Position numbers and translations under genes: made by a program. 64,000 nucleotides of DNA, taken from NCBI GenBank assembly GCA_037833965.1, contig AP031357.1, positions 23,270,001 through 23,334,000 on the forward strand, read 5' to 3'. Positions 51,431 through 62,000 of the stretch are shown here, in pieces. The notes under the pieces were generated by a model that worked only from the letters and a program-made list of their open reading frames with translations, did not search any database and was not told the origin of the DNA. Positions within the stretch are counted from its first letter, which is position 1. Each line of letters opens with the position of its first letter. This stretch comes from Marchantia polymorpha subsp. ruderalis. Taxonomy: Eukaryota > Streptophyta > Marchantiopsida > Marchantiales > Marchantiaceae.

Positions 51431-51917
51431 GAGTAGGAATTGGGAGTGGAACTCGGAGCTAGGATAGACCACAGCGGCTGTGGTATTGAGAAAGTCACCC
51501 AGAGTTGGGTTAGATCTTTATGTAACAAAGAGCTTGTCTGCTGCTCTTGTGGAGATAGCAAACAACAAGTTATTATTTTCAGTTCTAGATAATTTGTCTG
51601 TGAAAGAGCAAATGTTTATGATCTCATTGTCTTGAATACACTTTGACCACATGGTCGAAATCAGAGAAGTTAGATTATGGGAGCTCGAACCCCCACCCGG
51701 ACTACAAACGCTGAAGGGTGGGGAGTTTAGGCTCACAATCGCAGAGAATCTCGAGAAAACTCGTAGAATCCAGGAGTTGGGTGCAATGTCGGGGACGGAC
51801 ACCACCCTACATGCGGGCTCTGAAGGAATAACTCCTTCGGCGCAAGGCGCGAAATCCGCCTTCGGCGCTACGCCTTCAGCGCTAGAGGAATCCTTCAGAA
51901 CTTGTTCAATTCCCGAA

Positions 51918-51922
51918 CGCCT
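51918..51922. other. target-site duplication CGCCT, left copy
   Basis: CGCCT immediately precedes the solo LTR end TGTAATAACCC and is repeated at 56786-56790 just after the other end. A 5-bp duplication is the usual product of Ty3/gypsy integrase. Confidence 0.9.
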
Positions 51923-52180
51923 TGTAATAACCCACCAAAGGCTAAAACTGCAGTATGGTGGTAAAAAGATCGAACCCACAGGGACAGAGGCAACACACAG
52001 AGTAAAAAGTGTCACGTTTAACAGACTTTTGGAGAGTTTGAATTCTCAGGCGACTGTCACTCCCAGAAATACTGCAGTGCTCGACTCGGAGGCCACTCGG
52101 AGGATGCTCGACTCGGAGGTCACTCGGAGGATGCTCGACTCGGAGGATGCTCGGAGGATGCACAGTGCAGCGTAAGTCAC

Positions 52181-52202
52181 TCAACACACACACACACACA
52201 CA
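52181..52202. repeat. CA dinucleotide microsatellite in the solo LTR
   Basis: A run of CA units at the same relative place as the one at 58236-58258 in the other minus-strand LTR, so it is an inherited LTR feature. Confidence 0.85.
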
Positions 52203-52904
52203 CCTGAAACTGGCAAAAGCACAACTCGGAGGTCGGTCAGGACCTCCGCTTCGGATTTCAGGGGGAAAGTAGCTCAAAGGTTCACTTAGAGGCTCTGCAG
52301 GTAGTGACTCCCACTCCGGCTTTTACTGCCCTTCCGCCAGGAACTAGCGTAGGGAACCCGGACTGGACTTCCCACTTCGGATCGAAGTCCCTCATACGCC
52401 GTGGACGTCACCCTCGACTCACACCAAACGCAGAGAGTACAGGCCCGACTAAGAACTCAACTTAGACACAATCCAGTAACACACACACACAACCTGAATT
52501 GCAAACCAAGGCTTACACGAAGTAATAAAACTTCACTTTGGCATTCAGGGGAAACTTCCCGTAGGAGTACAATCAGGATATGTCACTCGAAGGAGTAAGG
52601 AGGAACTGTTCAAGTCTCTAACTCGCAGCCGGCTCTGAGCATCAGAAATCACCCGCAGGTGCAGATCCGCACTACTCAAGTCTCTAACCGGGTACTAGCT
52701 CTGAACATTCAGCCGAAGGCCTTCAACTACAACATACGGTAACTTCGCTATGCTGCAGCTTCTCTACGTGGTGCCAGGACCAAATGCACAAACACGCCAA
52801 GAAAGTGAGTTCCTGATCTGCACTTCCGAAACTGGAAGAGTCCCAAGGCAAAACGCCTTGATCTACTTTATACCCTCTAAGGTCCTAACTAACACTACGC
52901 TATC

Positions 52905-55511
52905 CTATTTGCTACTTGCAACACCTGCACGAAACCAAACTACGCTACTGCACTCTGCAGATCCGGTGCTGCGCCTCCTGCGCGCCGGATTGCCTCGCTC
53001 CCTATCTCTACCTTGCCAATCTTCCGACCGGCTGCGCAACTCCAGTCGCCGAAGGGCTGTAGTCACTTCCGACTCTAAGTGCGCCATAGTGTCGCGCGCA
53101 CCCGACAAGAAGGCTTCTAATTTCCTTGCTACTCGCCGCCGACTCCGACTGTCACCCTCCGTCAATGCCGCCGCCCGAAGCTCAAACTCCCTGAGTGTGA
53201 TCTTCTCTTGAGCTGCCACCTCCCAATGGGCGTATCCTTTTAGACAGTGAGTCACCCGCGTCGCCAACTCTTCTCGCGTCCGGCAGCTGCCTTCCACCTC
53301 TGCTAGCTGCATTTCCGCATCTGCGCGCTGCGCCCTCAAATCCGCGCACTCGGATTGCAAGTTGCGCAACAACTCCTCATCCTCCTTGCGTGTACTTTGA
53401 CTTTCTTCTAATGCGCGCTTCTGGCGCGCAAGCTCTTCTGTTAAGATGCGGTTTTGTCTCCGCTCTTCCTGCAATTCCGACTCGATCTTTGCCCGCATTA
53501 GCTCGGCATCCGCCTGATCTTTCGTCGCCGCATCCTCCCTCTGTTGTTGCAGGGTTTGGTATAGCCTCTGCGTGATCGCCAGGTGCTGTCGGAGGGCAGT
53601 GTTCCTATCCTGCAATGTTTGGCACCTAGAGTCCCAAGTGGCCACCTTGCTCCTCGTCCTGCGCTTGACAGTCTCCACGTACGACTGCGGCTTTCCGGAA
53701 CCCGAGTACTTGGATGTCTTGCGATCCAGATATCGCAGGAGTGGAACTATCTGCTCGCACAATACCCCTGTTGGCGTCTCCTGTACAGAGTCCGCTTCCT
53801 GCTCTTCCGAACTCGTCTCATCCTCCGTTTCGAGGATTTCAGTTGCCACCGAATCCCTTGGCGACTCCCTGGAACTGTGGCGCGCGGCAGCTTCCGCCGC
53901 GACTGCCGCTCCACTCCCTGCTAAAATATCCAAGGCAGTGGGGGATCCCACTGCTTGAGCCCCTGTTCCGGCTCGATCTTCGGTTTCCGAAGGGGTCGAC
54001 GCCGTAGTGACTTTTGTCACCTTTGCACCGCCCGCTTCTGCTGCCTGCTCTTCCGGCGCGATCTGCGCGGAAGGTGTCTTCGCTGGAGGTGCGTCCGCCG
54101 AAGGCGCCCGCACAATGGCCGCCGGCCCTGTCCGTCTCGCAGTCGGCGAATCTGTCCGACTCTCTGTTGACCGACTCGCAGTCGGATGTACCCTGCGCGT
54201 CTTCACTCCACTTGGCCTGCTTGCTGGCGGTGTTTTCCCAGAAGCGCCTTCTGCCGAAGACGACTCTCTAAGCGTTGTTGGCTCGTCAGCCAAACTCCCT
54301 TCTGCTTCCGGCCTGCTGTCCGGTTCAACGCGCTGTTCAGTCGGCCTTCCTTCCGTTTGCCGACCTTCAGTCGCCCGACTCGCAGTCGGCCGACTGTCAG
54401 TCCGCCTGTCTTCTTCTGAAGGCATCGGTGCCTTCTGCGCAGAGGTGTTCGCCGACTTCCCCAGAATCTGCGCGATTATCTCCTCCTGCGTGGGCAGGAT
54501 ACTCCGCCGGACCGGAGTACGCCCGGTCTCCTCAGTACTAGTTGGCACTTTGCGTGCCCTCTGTTTCGGCCGGCTGTGAGGCTCGTTGGTTGGCCGACTC
54601 CGAGTCGGCGCAGCTGGAGCTTCCGGCTGCCTGTCCTCAGGTCTCTCATCCCATTTCCGCTTTCGCGGAGCGCGCTCACTTCGACGTTCTTCTGCTGCTC
54701 TTGCTGGAGGCGGGGCCGGAGTTGGACTGGCAGGTGCCTCGTCCGGATCCGTGTCTACTTCGGCCTCCCGCAAGTATCTACCTGGATAACTCCGGGTCAG
54801 CAGCGGAAACCGTGTCCGCTCTGAATTTGTCAAACATCCCATCGTCCGATAAAACACAATCAGGTAAGGCGAAAGATGATTGAGGGTTCCTCCTCTCTCT
54901 TCTTGCGCATGTTGGCGCGTCACCTTCCACAGGAGCCGTGCCCAATGAACTGGAGCTCCTGACAACACTAGCTCCACAAATCCTACTTGCCAACCATGCA
55001 TGTAAGCGGTCTTGGTCGGCTGCAATATCTGCGGCAATGCAGTCGCGACATTTCTCCGCAATCGATCTTTGTAATCCCGTGTCCGGAAACCGTTCTTGGG
55101 ATGCCTAGCAACTTTGAAAAGATCATTGTAGGAGATTTCTTCCTCCTTGGACACCTTCACACTATCGGCCTCGAAGAGGAGAAACCCTTCCTCGCCGGCA
55201 CACCTGCCCAACACCTGCGCCCAGTCACAAATGTCCCACCTCTCTGGATGTGGGCGGAATCCGCGCGAGGGCTTGTGTCTCTCTTGCAGATACTCGCGCA
55301 CCATCTCCGGACATGTCCAGTTCCATCCCCACAGGAGGAAATTGAGCTTCAGCCTTGTTAGCACATCTTGGAATGCGCGCAAACCGATCTGCGGCACTCT
55401 GAGTGGAGACACTCGCAGCTGGGGGACCTTCGACATTGCGTTTCCTGCACACACAGACGTTCTCCCTTCCGCTCGCTCTCTCACAATCGCTGCTACGCGT
55501 CGGCCGCTCAA
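52905..55511 (-). CDS. LTR-encoded protein, 868 codons (solo LTR copy), unknown function
   Basis: The protein opens MSGRRVAAIVRERAEG, but the part shared with the 1041-codon homologue starts at Met-26 (MSKVPQLRVSPLRVPQ), a likelier ancestral start. Residues about 35-245 are a helical domain with LLWGWNWTCPEMVREYL, WDICDWAQVLGRCAG, RTRDYKDRLRR and LSPYLIVFYR. The middle (about 260-560) is low-complexity, rich in Pro, Ala, Arg and Thr. The C-terminal third has LLRYLDRKTSKY, then a Glu/Gln/Arg-rich coiled coil, and finishes near LRSRSEDWQGRDRERG. I recognise no domain family with certainty; the LSP(Y/F)LI.FYR layout loosely recalls plant transposon-associated domains. A capsid-like or regulatory role is only a guess. 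It is part of a retroelement fossil. Confidence 0.7.
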   Translation of the reverse strand: MSGRRVAAIVRERAEGRTSVCAGNAMSKVPQLRVSPLRVPQIGLRAFQDVLTRLKLNFLLWGWNWTCPEMVREYLQERHKPSRGFRPHPERWDICDWAQVLGRCAGEEGFLLFEADSVKVSKEEEISYNDLFKVARHPKNGFRTRDYKDRLRRNVATALPQILQPTKTAYMHGWQVGFVELVLSGAPVHWARLLWKVTRQHAQEERGGTLNHLSPYLIVFYRTMGCLTNSERTRFPLLTRSYPGRYLREAEVDTDPDEAPASPTPAPPPARAAEERRSERAPRKRKWDERPEDRQPEAPAAPTRSRPTNEPHSRPKQRARKVPTSTEETGRTPVRRSILPTQEEIIAQILGKSANTSAQKAPMPSEEDRRTDSRPTASRATEGRQTEGRPTEQRVEPDSRPEAEGSLADEPTTLRESSSAEGASGKTPPASRPSGVKTRRVHPTASRSTESRTDSPTARRTGPAAIVRAPSADAPPAKTPSAQIAPEEQAAEAGGAKVTKVTTASTPSETEDRAGTGAQAVGSPTALDILAGSGAAVAAEAAARHSSRESPRDSVATEILETEDETSSEEQEADSVQETPTGVLCEQIVPLLRYLDRKTSKYSGSGKPQSYVETVKRRTRSKVATWDSRCQTLQDRNTALRQHLAITQRLYQTLQQQREDAATKDQADAELMRAKIESELQEERRQNRILTEELARQKRALEESQSTRKEDEELLRNLQSECADLRAQRADAEMQLAEVEGSCRTREELATRVTHCLKGYAHWEVAAQEKITLREFELRAAALTEGDSRSRRRVARKLEAFLSGARDTMAHLESEVTTALRRLELRSRSEDWQGRDRERGNPARRRRSTGSAECSSVVWFRAGVASSK

Positions 55512-56785
55512 ACACTGACTGCAATCGCTCTCTCTTCTCTTGCGCGCTCAATTTCGCTACTCGCAAATTCTCTGCAAGGTCTGTCAAGATCCTTGCGCAA
55601 CTCGTCTCCGCACTCTCTCCTCTCACTGCAGGTCTCTCCGCCCTTGCGCGTAATCTTGGAAGCTGGAAATCTCAAAATCAAGAATGAGAGAATGAGACTG
55701 GAGAGCAGTCTTTTCTTCTCCGAATTCAAGATCGTCCAACGTTCTTACTGGTTACAATTACGCAGCCGGCTATACGGCCTAACGGTTCGCCCTCGCATGC
55801 TCGAATTCACGTCTCCGCACTACGCGCATTCGCATGCGTGAATGTTGAATTCTCCCGCCGCCATCGTCTTCCGGACTCGAGTTTCGGTGCCGTGTATGCG
55901 TCGACTATGTTGTCTTTTCCTAATCTGAACATCGCCGGAGGCGTATCGCCGCGGGCGTATTCCTTTTCCGTCGGCGCCTCGCTGGAGGCGCACATCAAGT
56001 CGGCGCGAATTACGCCGGTGCGTATTCGTACTATTTGTTTTGTCCGTTCTGCCCCGTCTATTGCTGACGGCGCATATCCCGCCGGCGCAAATCATGCCAG
56101 CGCATCCGCCTACCCGCGCCACGTCGGAGGCGTACATCCGGCCGGCGCTTCTCTTCCGTTGTGCAGCCGCCAAAGGCGCTTCCGCCTCTGAGTTGATCTC
56201 CTCCCATGAGCGTGTGGTTCCGCCGAAGGCGTACGAGAGTCCTTTCCGACGGTGAACCCTAGCGCGAACGGCGCATGTCCGGCTACGAGTTTTCCGATGC
56301 TCATAACTTCTTCGTCCCTGATCCATCTCCAACGCTCTTGGGCTCATTAGAACGAGCGTCCCGAGCTCTTTCCAATGCGACCTCAACCAACTGGAACTAC
56401 CGTGTATCTTGATCGTTATGAAGGTTTCCCTTCCGCGCTAGCGGCGCATCGCCGAAGGCGCACTCATGGTCGGAAGCCTTCAGAGGTCCTTGCCGGCTTC
56501 TGACGTCTTTAGCGAGATCTCCTCCGGAGGTGTCTGTGCCGGAAGCGTATCTTCCTTAAACGCTGGAAGCGCGTGAGTAGAGACACCTTAGCAAAGAAGC
56601 TCTTGCCGAAGGCGCCGAAGACATTTGGCGCTAGTACATCCAACTTCGCGATTCTTCGTGACCTCGTGACGATCTCCTCAATCCACTCTATTTAACGTAC
56701 CCTTTTCTAACTACAGACACTGCTTCGGTACTTGTTTTCTAAAATTGTTTAAATTCTGCAAAAAAACAAAAAGTGTGTTACCACA

Positions 56786-56790
56786 CGCCT
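56786..56790. other. target-site duplication CGCCT, right copy
   Basis: It directly follows the LTR end ...GTTACCACA and matches 51918-51922. After it the host LTR resumes with CGACTTGGTTAGGGTC, collinear with the reversed text near 63120. Confidence 0.9.
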
Positions 56791-58037
56791 CGACTTGGTT
56801 AGGGTCTTGTTGGAAAGAACTCAACGCGTTGATTCTAACGAGCCCAAGAACGCCACGAACGGAGGAGGATTCCGGGAGTTATGAAGGTCGCAAGACACGC
56901 AGCTTCTCGCCTACGAGAAGGCGAGGAAAGTTTGTCCTATGCGCGGACGAAGGCAGATCGCCTGCGCGTAGGCCAAATAGGGTTTGACGTCGGCGGGATG
57001 TCCGCCGAGAATGTCGCCTACTCGTAGGCGGGGAGGGTAAGCACCTCTGCGCAGGCGGACGAGCGATGTTCGCCTACGCACAGGCGCTTCGGCGTCGGCG
57101 GGAAATCCGCCTTCGGCCCTAGAAATGCGCCTTCGGGGTTGGAAATTGTACGGCGCCTTCGGCGCCAGCGCAGCAGCGCAGACGGGCGAGGACCCAACGG
57201 AGTAGTAAAATCCGTACGGACCGTACGGACTGTACGGACGGAACGGATGAGTGCGCCCTCGGCCGGACGGAGTTACGGCGACAAGAGCGCCGACGGAGAG
57301 GCGAGAGAAATGGACAGACTGGATGGAGTCTGTTGACCGCGGTCAACGCCTTCGGCGCCAGCGCAGCAGCGCGGACGAACATTTGGTAGGCGGACGGAAT
57401 TCGCCTACGCGTAGGCGAGCGCCTACGCACAGGCAGATGAAGTTCCGCGCTGGCGGAGATTCCGGCGGGGATTCCGCCTACGCAGAAGGGAGTTCAACTT
57501 TTGTCCGATGCGCGAACGATCGTCTTCGGCGGAGCGGAGTTGTCCAGAGATTAGTACGCACGAGTGTAGCGCGCAAGGCAAGGAATCCACCTTCGGCGCT
57601 GCGCACCCCTGTCCGCGGCGTAGTACGCTAGCGGAGTTCAAATTGCCAATTCGAGCGTGTGAGTTAAGTCGGCGTCGGCGGAGCGTGAAGCCGCGCGTGA
57701 GAGAGGAGGCCGTTATACCGCGGAGCCGGCGCGGCCATCAAGTAATTCGACCTTCACGACCGAGAGCCGACCATGACCTTCGACCAAGAGACGGAGGACG
57801 CCCCATTCTTGAATTCGCGATTTCACTTTGTAGTGCGAGCTGCACGCGTGCACCTGCTAGCTGTTAAACACTCTAGACATCGCCGCGCGGAGGATTACTT
57901 GATGACTGAGAGAGAATTGAGTGCGCGCGATTTGGAATTGAGGGAGATTAGAATTTGCAGAGGGAGCAAGAAGCTCGAGTAGAGCAGAGAGAGAGTTGTT
58001 GCGCAAGCTAATTTCAAGAACGCGATGTCAAGATTGA
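56791..58037 (+). mobile_element. plus-orientation LTR, continuation after the solo LTR insertion
   Basis: It continues the LTR that starts at 48845. The part 57600-58020 is the reverse complement equivalent of about 62330-61930 in the minus-strand LTR, including the phrase GTGAAGCCGCGCGTGAGAG. It therefore holds the region in front of, and the first codons of, the LTR-encoded ORF. It is cut at 58037 by the next element; the remainder should lie beyond the window. Perfect palindromes such as CGCCTACGCGTAGGCG (57402-57417) and a run of TCCGTACGGA-type repeats (57212-57240) occur here. Confidence 0.8.
57773..57982 (+). pseudogene. N-terminal piece of the LTR-encoded ORF in the plus-strand LTR (fossil)
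   Basis: The translation MTFDQETEDAPFLNSRFHF matches the start of the 1041-codon ORF (MTFDRAAENVPFLNSRFQ) on the opposite strand, and similarity continues to ARDLELREIRICR. The rest of this copy is displaced by the insertion at 58038. It shows that the plus-strand LTR belongs to the same ORF-bearing family. Confidence 0.85.
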
Positions 58038-58235
58038 TGTGATAACCCACTAAAGGCTAAAACTGCAATATAGTGGTAGAAAGGTCGAACCCACAGGGAC
58101 AGAGGAACACACAGGGTACAAAGTGTCACGTTTTAACAGACTATTGAGGAGTTTGAATTCTCAGGCAACTGTCACTCCCAGAAATACTGCAAGTGTCCAC
58201 TCGGAGCGCACTCGGAGGTCGCACAGTGCAGCGTA

Positions 58236-58258
58236 ACACACACACACACACACACACC
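58236..58258. repeat. CA dinucleotide microsatellite in the 3' LTR
   Basis: Positionally equivalent to 52181-52202; the lengths differ slightly between the two LTRs. Confidence 0.85.
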
Positions 58259-59048
58259 TGAAACTACAGAACACAACCCAGAGATCCGTTAGGACCTCTA
58301 CTTCAAGATTTCAGGGGGAAAGTCTCTCAAGAGTACACTCGGCAAAGCTGCGGGCAGTGACTTCCAACTCCGGCTTTTACAACACTTCCACTAGCTTGCT
58401 GCTAGTGTAGGAAACCCGGTTTGGACTGCCTACTTCGGATCGAAGTCACTCCTACGCGGTGAACAACACTCTCAACTCACAAAACGCGCAGAGAACACAG
58501 GTCCGCACTGAAGGACTCACTGTGAAACATTCCAGTAACACAACAACAGTCTATTGAAGAGTTTGAATTCTCAGGCACTTGTCATTCCCAGAACTACTAC
58601 AGGGGTTACCCTCAAGGCACCTGCTGCAGCGTAACCTGAATTTACAACCAAGGCTTACACGAAGTAGCAAAACTTCACTTTGGCATTCAGGGGAAAAATC
58701 CCAAGGGAGTACAATCAGAAAGAAACACTCGAAGGTGTAGGGGCGAAACTGTTCAAGTATCTAACTAGTCACTGGCTCTGAGCATCGGCAGTCACCCGCA
58801 GGTACAGATCCGAACTACTCAAGTCTCTAACCAATGTACTAGCTCTGAACATTCGGCCGAAGGCCTTCAGCTACAAAATGCGGAACGCTAAGTTGTAACT
58901 CCTCGTGCGTGGTGACAGAACTCAAGGACACAAACACGCAAAGGAAATGGGTTCCTGATCTGCACTTCTGATGGGAAAGAACCCCAGGCAAAACGCCTGG
59001 AACTATTTTATACCTTCTAAGTCCTACCTAGCACTACACTGCACTACG

Positions 59049-62000
59049 CTACACGCCTACACGGAACCACGCTACACTACACTCCGCGGAACCTGTACTA
59101 CGTCTCCTGCGCGGCCGACTGCCGCGCACTAACTCCCTACCCTGCCAATCTTCCGCTCGACTGCGCAGTCCCAAACGCTGCAACGCCGCGGACACCTCCA
59201 CTTCGAGGGCGGACATGGTATCCTGTGCCTTCGACAGAAAGGCATCGAGCTTCTTTGCTACCTTCCGCCGACTCCTACTGTCGCCTGACAACAACCCGGC
59301 TGCGCGCAATTCAAACTCACGCAGTGTGAGTTTCTCCTGCGCCTTCACTTCCCAGTGGGCGTAGCCCTTGAGACAGTGGGCGACACGCCTCGCCGTCTCC
59401 ACCTTCGTGCGATCCGCCTCCTTCCTGCGATCCTCTTCAATTATCACTAATTGCGATTCGGCTTCAGCACGTTGCGCTCTCAATTCGCCACACTCTGACT
59501 GTAACCTGCGGATTAACTCTTCATCCGCCTGCCGTGCGAGCTGACATTGTTCCAACAACCGCGTCTGTCGCACGAGCTCCTCTGACAAAATCCGATTCTG
59601 GGCCTGCTCAGAAATGAGTGCTTCCTTGACCTTCACCTGCTCCTTGGTGAGCTCGTCCAGTTTCTCCTCCTTCATCTTCTCGGAGTGCTTGTAGAATTTC
59701 TGATTAAGTTTGTACTGACCCCACAAGCATGCATGCTTCTCCTTCAAGTCCTTCAACTCCTGGTCCACTCTAGCTAACAGCTTGCTGGTGTGGACTTTAG
59801 TGCGAGTCCGCCTGCGCACTAACTCGATGTAAGATCCCGGCTGGAGTGGGTCGGCGTATTTATCGACCTTGCGATCCAAGTACCTCAGCAACGGAATCAC
59901 CTGCTCAGAGAGCGCCGCCGCCGGTGCTCCAACAATTTCCTCCTCCTCCTCCTCGGTGTCTTCTGCTCCTGACATTTCTTCCGTGGAGCCTCCGCCGTCA
60001 TCATCCGAGTGGAGAATTTCAGTCGCCATTGATTGCGTCGGCGACTGCCCCGAGTGGGGCTGCACGTCATCGACGTGTGCTGCCTGCGAAGGCACGGCTG
60101 CAGCCTCGCTGCTCGTCGCCAAAATGTCTAAGGCGGAAGGCGAATGTACCCGTGCGGCATCCCCGTCTCTCGCTTGTTGGTTGTCTACCGCGTCCTCTCT
60201 GCCGCCGTCGCCCGCCGCCGAAGGCGATCTAGCGGAGGGTGGCTGCGCGGGGTTTGATTGCGCATCGCGCATCGAAATTTCATCCCGCGGACAGTCACTC
60301 CGCTCCTCCGTCTGTTGCTGCTCCCTTGATCGGTCCGTGGGGGCTGTGCCCGGCCCGTGCGCAGGCGCAATTGCCGGCGCCTTGTCCGCCGCAGGCGTAG
60401 CGCCGCGGACATCCATCGCCGAAGGCGACATGGCCGGGGGCCGCTCGCCCGATGTCCCTTGGCCTATAGGCCCTACCGCCGAAGGCGCATCTATCGGCGG
60501 ACTTCCCGCCGATGGTGCGGCCTCCGCACGTTCCCTGCTTGTATCTCCTCGGCTCGAAGGCCCTGGCGCCGAAGGCGCAAATTGCGGCGCGTGGTGCGCC
60601 GGAGGGTCTGGCCCCGAGGGCCGGTGTCTCGTAGGCGGTTCTTCCGCCGGCTCCTTCCCCTTCCTACGTTGGAACGGGGGTGATTCTTGCCTGTGCACAG
60701 GCGGCACGTGTGGAGGTGTCCTGTGCACAGGCGAGCGCCTGTGCACAGGCGGACTGCTCCTTCCCACGCGTAAGCGTAGATCCACGTCCACTTGTGATCG
60801 CCTGTCCGCGGAGGCTCGTCCGTCCGCGGAGGCTCGTCTGTGCGCAAACGGAACATCTGTCCGCATCGCACGTGGTAACTCCGGAGGCCCTTGGCCCGTA
60901 GGCGGCCTCTCTCCCGTCGAGGTTGCAGCGTGGCCCGTTGCTCCTGCGGTCGTCCGCGCTTCCTCATGCTTCTCTGGCGACGCACTTCCTTTCTCCGTCG
61001 CAATCGTCGCCGTGTCCGCACTGTCGGCTGGTAACACCAGTCTGCGTGCCTTCTGCTTCGGCCGGCTGTATGACTCGCACAGCGGCCGCGGTCGAATGGG
61101 AGCAGAGGGTTCTTGATGCTGCTCCTCTTCAGACTCTTCCCTCCATCGCCGCTTCCGCGGCACTCGTGCTGCAGGAGTGTGTCTCCCTTCGTCCCTCCGC
61201 CTTGATGGGGTAGAAGACGGTGACTCCTCTGCATCAGTGTCGACCTCATTCTCCCGCACATACTTCCCGGGATGGTCGATGGACAATGGCGGAAAATGTT
61301 CAAGCTCCGCCGCTGTCAAACAATTCCGCTGTCGATAAAAATTGATGAGGAAAGGAGAAAGATGGTTTAGAGTTCCCCCCTTCTCCTCAAACGCGTGCTG
61401 TCGCATCACCCTGTGCAGGATGCTCGCCCAGTGAATTGGAGTTCCCTCGATGACGCACTCCACAAAAGAGACCTGCCACAATGTGATGTAGCAGGCGCGG
61501 TGCGGCTGCAGTAATTGCATCAGCGCCGCGGACAAAGTCCGGCGAAATCGATCCTTGTAATCACGGGTCCTGTACCCATTCTTGGTAGACCTCCCGGTCT
61601 TGAACAGCTCCACAAATTGCGCCTCTTCCTGCTTGGTCACCTTGATGCTCTCACTGTCGAAAAGGAGATGCCCTGGCATGCCAGCACATCTTCCCAACGC
61701 CTGCGCCCAATCTTGGACTGTCCACCGGTCAACATGCGGACGCAATCCGCGCGAGGGTGGTCCCTGTGGCTCTAGCCACTCGCGCACCATATTCGCACAG
61801 ATGTAGTTCCATCCCCAGAGCAAGAAATCGAGCTTTCTTGCTATTAAGCGCTCCTCGAAAGCGCGCAGCCCGTTCTGTGGTAGGCGAAGTGGCACCATCC
61901 GCAATCTGCTCGGTCTCGTCATTGCGTTCCTGGGGTTCGCTCGCCCGCTCATTCTACTTCCGCACCGCCCGAGCTTCTTTCTCTCTCGGCAAACTCTAAT

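Larger units (their letters stand above)
48845..51922 (+). mobile_element. long LTR of a Ty3/gypsy-type element, plus orientation, left part (interrupted)
   Basis: The LTR starts at TGTGATACCCCAC and its first roughly 120 bases closely match, in the opposite orientation, the LTR end at 63421. The stretch 51700-51922 continued at 56791 is again collinear with the 63421 LTR. Between them, about 48970-51700 has no counterpart in the other two LTR copies and holds a 270-bp tandem array and a minisatellite, so a further insertion or LTR expansion is likely. It is interrupted at 51922 by the solo LTR and at 58037 by a minus-strand element, making it the oldest layer. Whether it is a 5', 3' or solo LTR cannot be told, because its far end is beyond the window. 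Flank at the left is ATAAC. It is a fossil. Confidence 0.75.
51923..56785 (-). mobile_element. solo LTR, 4863 bp, minus orientation, Ty3/gypsy-type long-LTR family
   Basis: On the minus strand it begins TGTGGTAACACAC (at 56785) and ends GGTGGGTTATTACA (at 51923), giving TG...CA termini with near-symmetric ends. Direct CGCCT copies flank it and no internal region follows, so it is a solo LTR left by recombination between the two LTRs of a complete insertion. It sits inside the older plus-strand LTR. It carries an 868-codon sense ORF. Compared with the 3' LTR at 58038-63421 it belongs to a diverged subfamily. The unbroken ORF and perfect target duplication point to a fairly young insertion. Confidence 0.9.

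Noticed and set aside
50605-51561. A 318-codon minus-strand frame with Ser/Gln/Ile/Pro repeats
   Set aside because: It is the translation of the minisatellite and neighbouring LTR DNA; the repeats read similarly in other frames too, so it is not a gene.
51651-52175. A 174-codon plus-strand frame starting MVEIREVRLWELEP as a gag gene
   Set aside because: It runs across the junction between the older LTR and the solo LTR, so it is not an original reading frame, and it has no gag motifs.
59869-61116. A 415-codon plus-strand open frame rich in Ala, Gly and Ser
   Set aside because: It lies antisense to the proline-rich middle of the 1041-codon LTR ORF, where GC-rich palindromic DNA keeps several frames open. 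It has no homologue shape and is best seen as a shadow.
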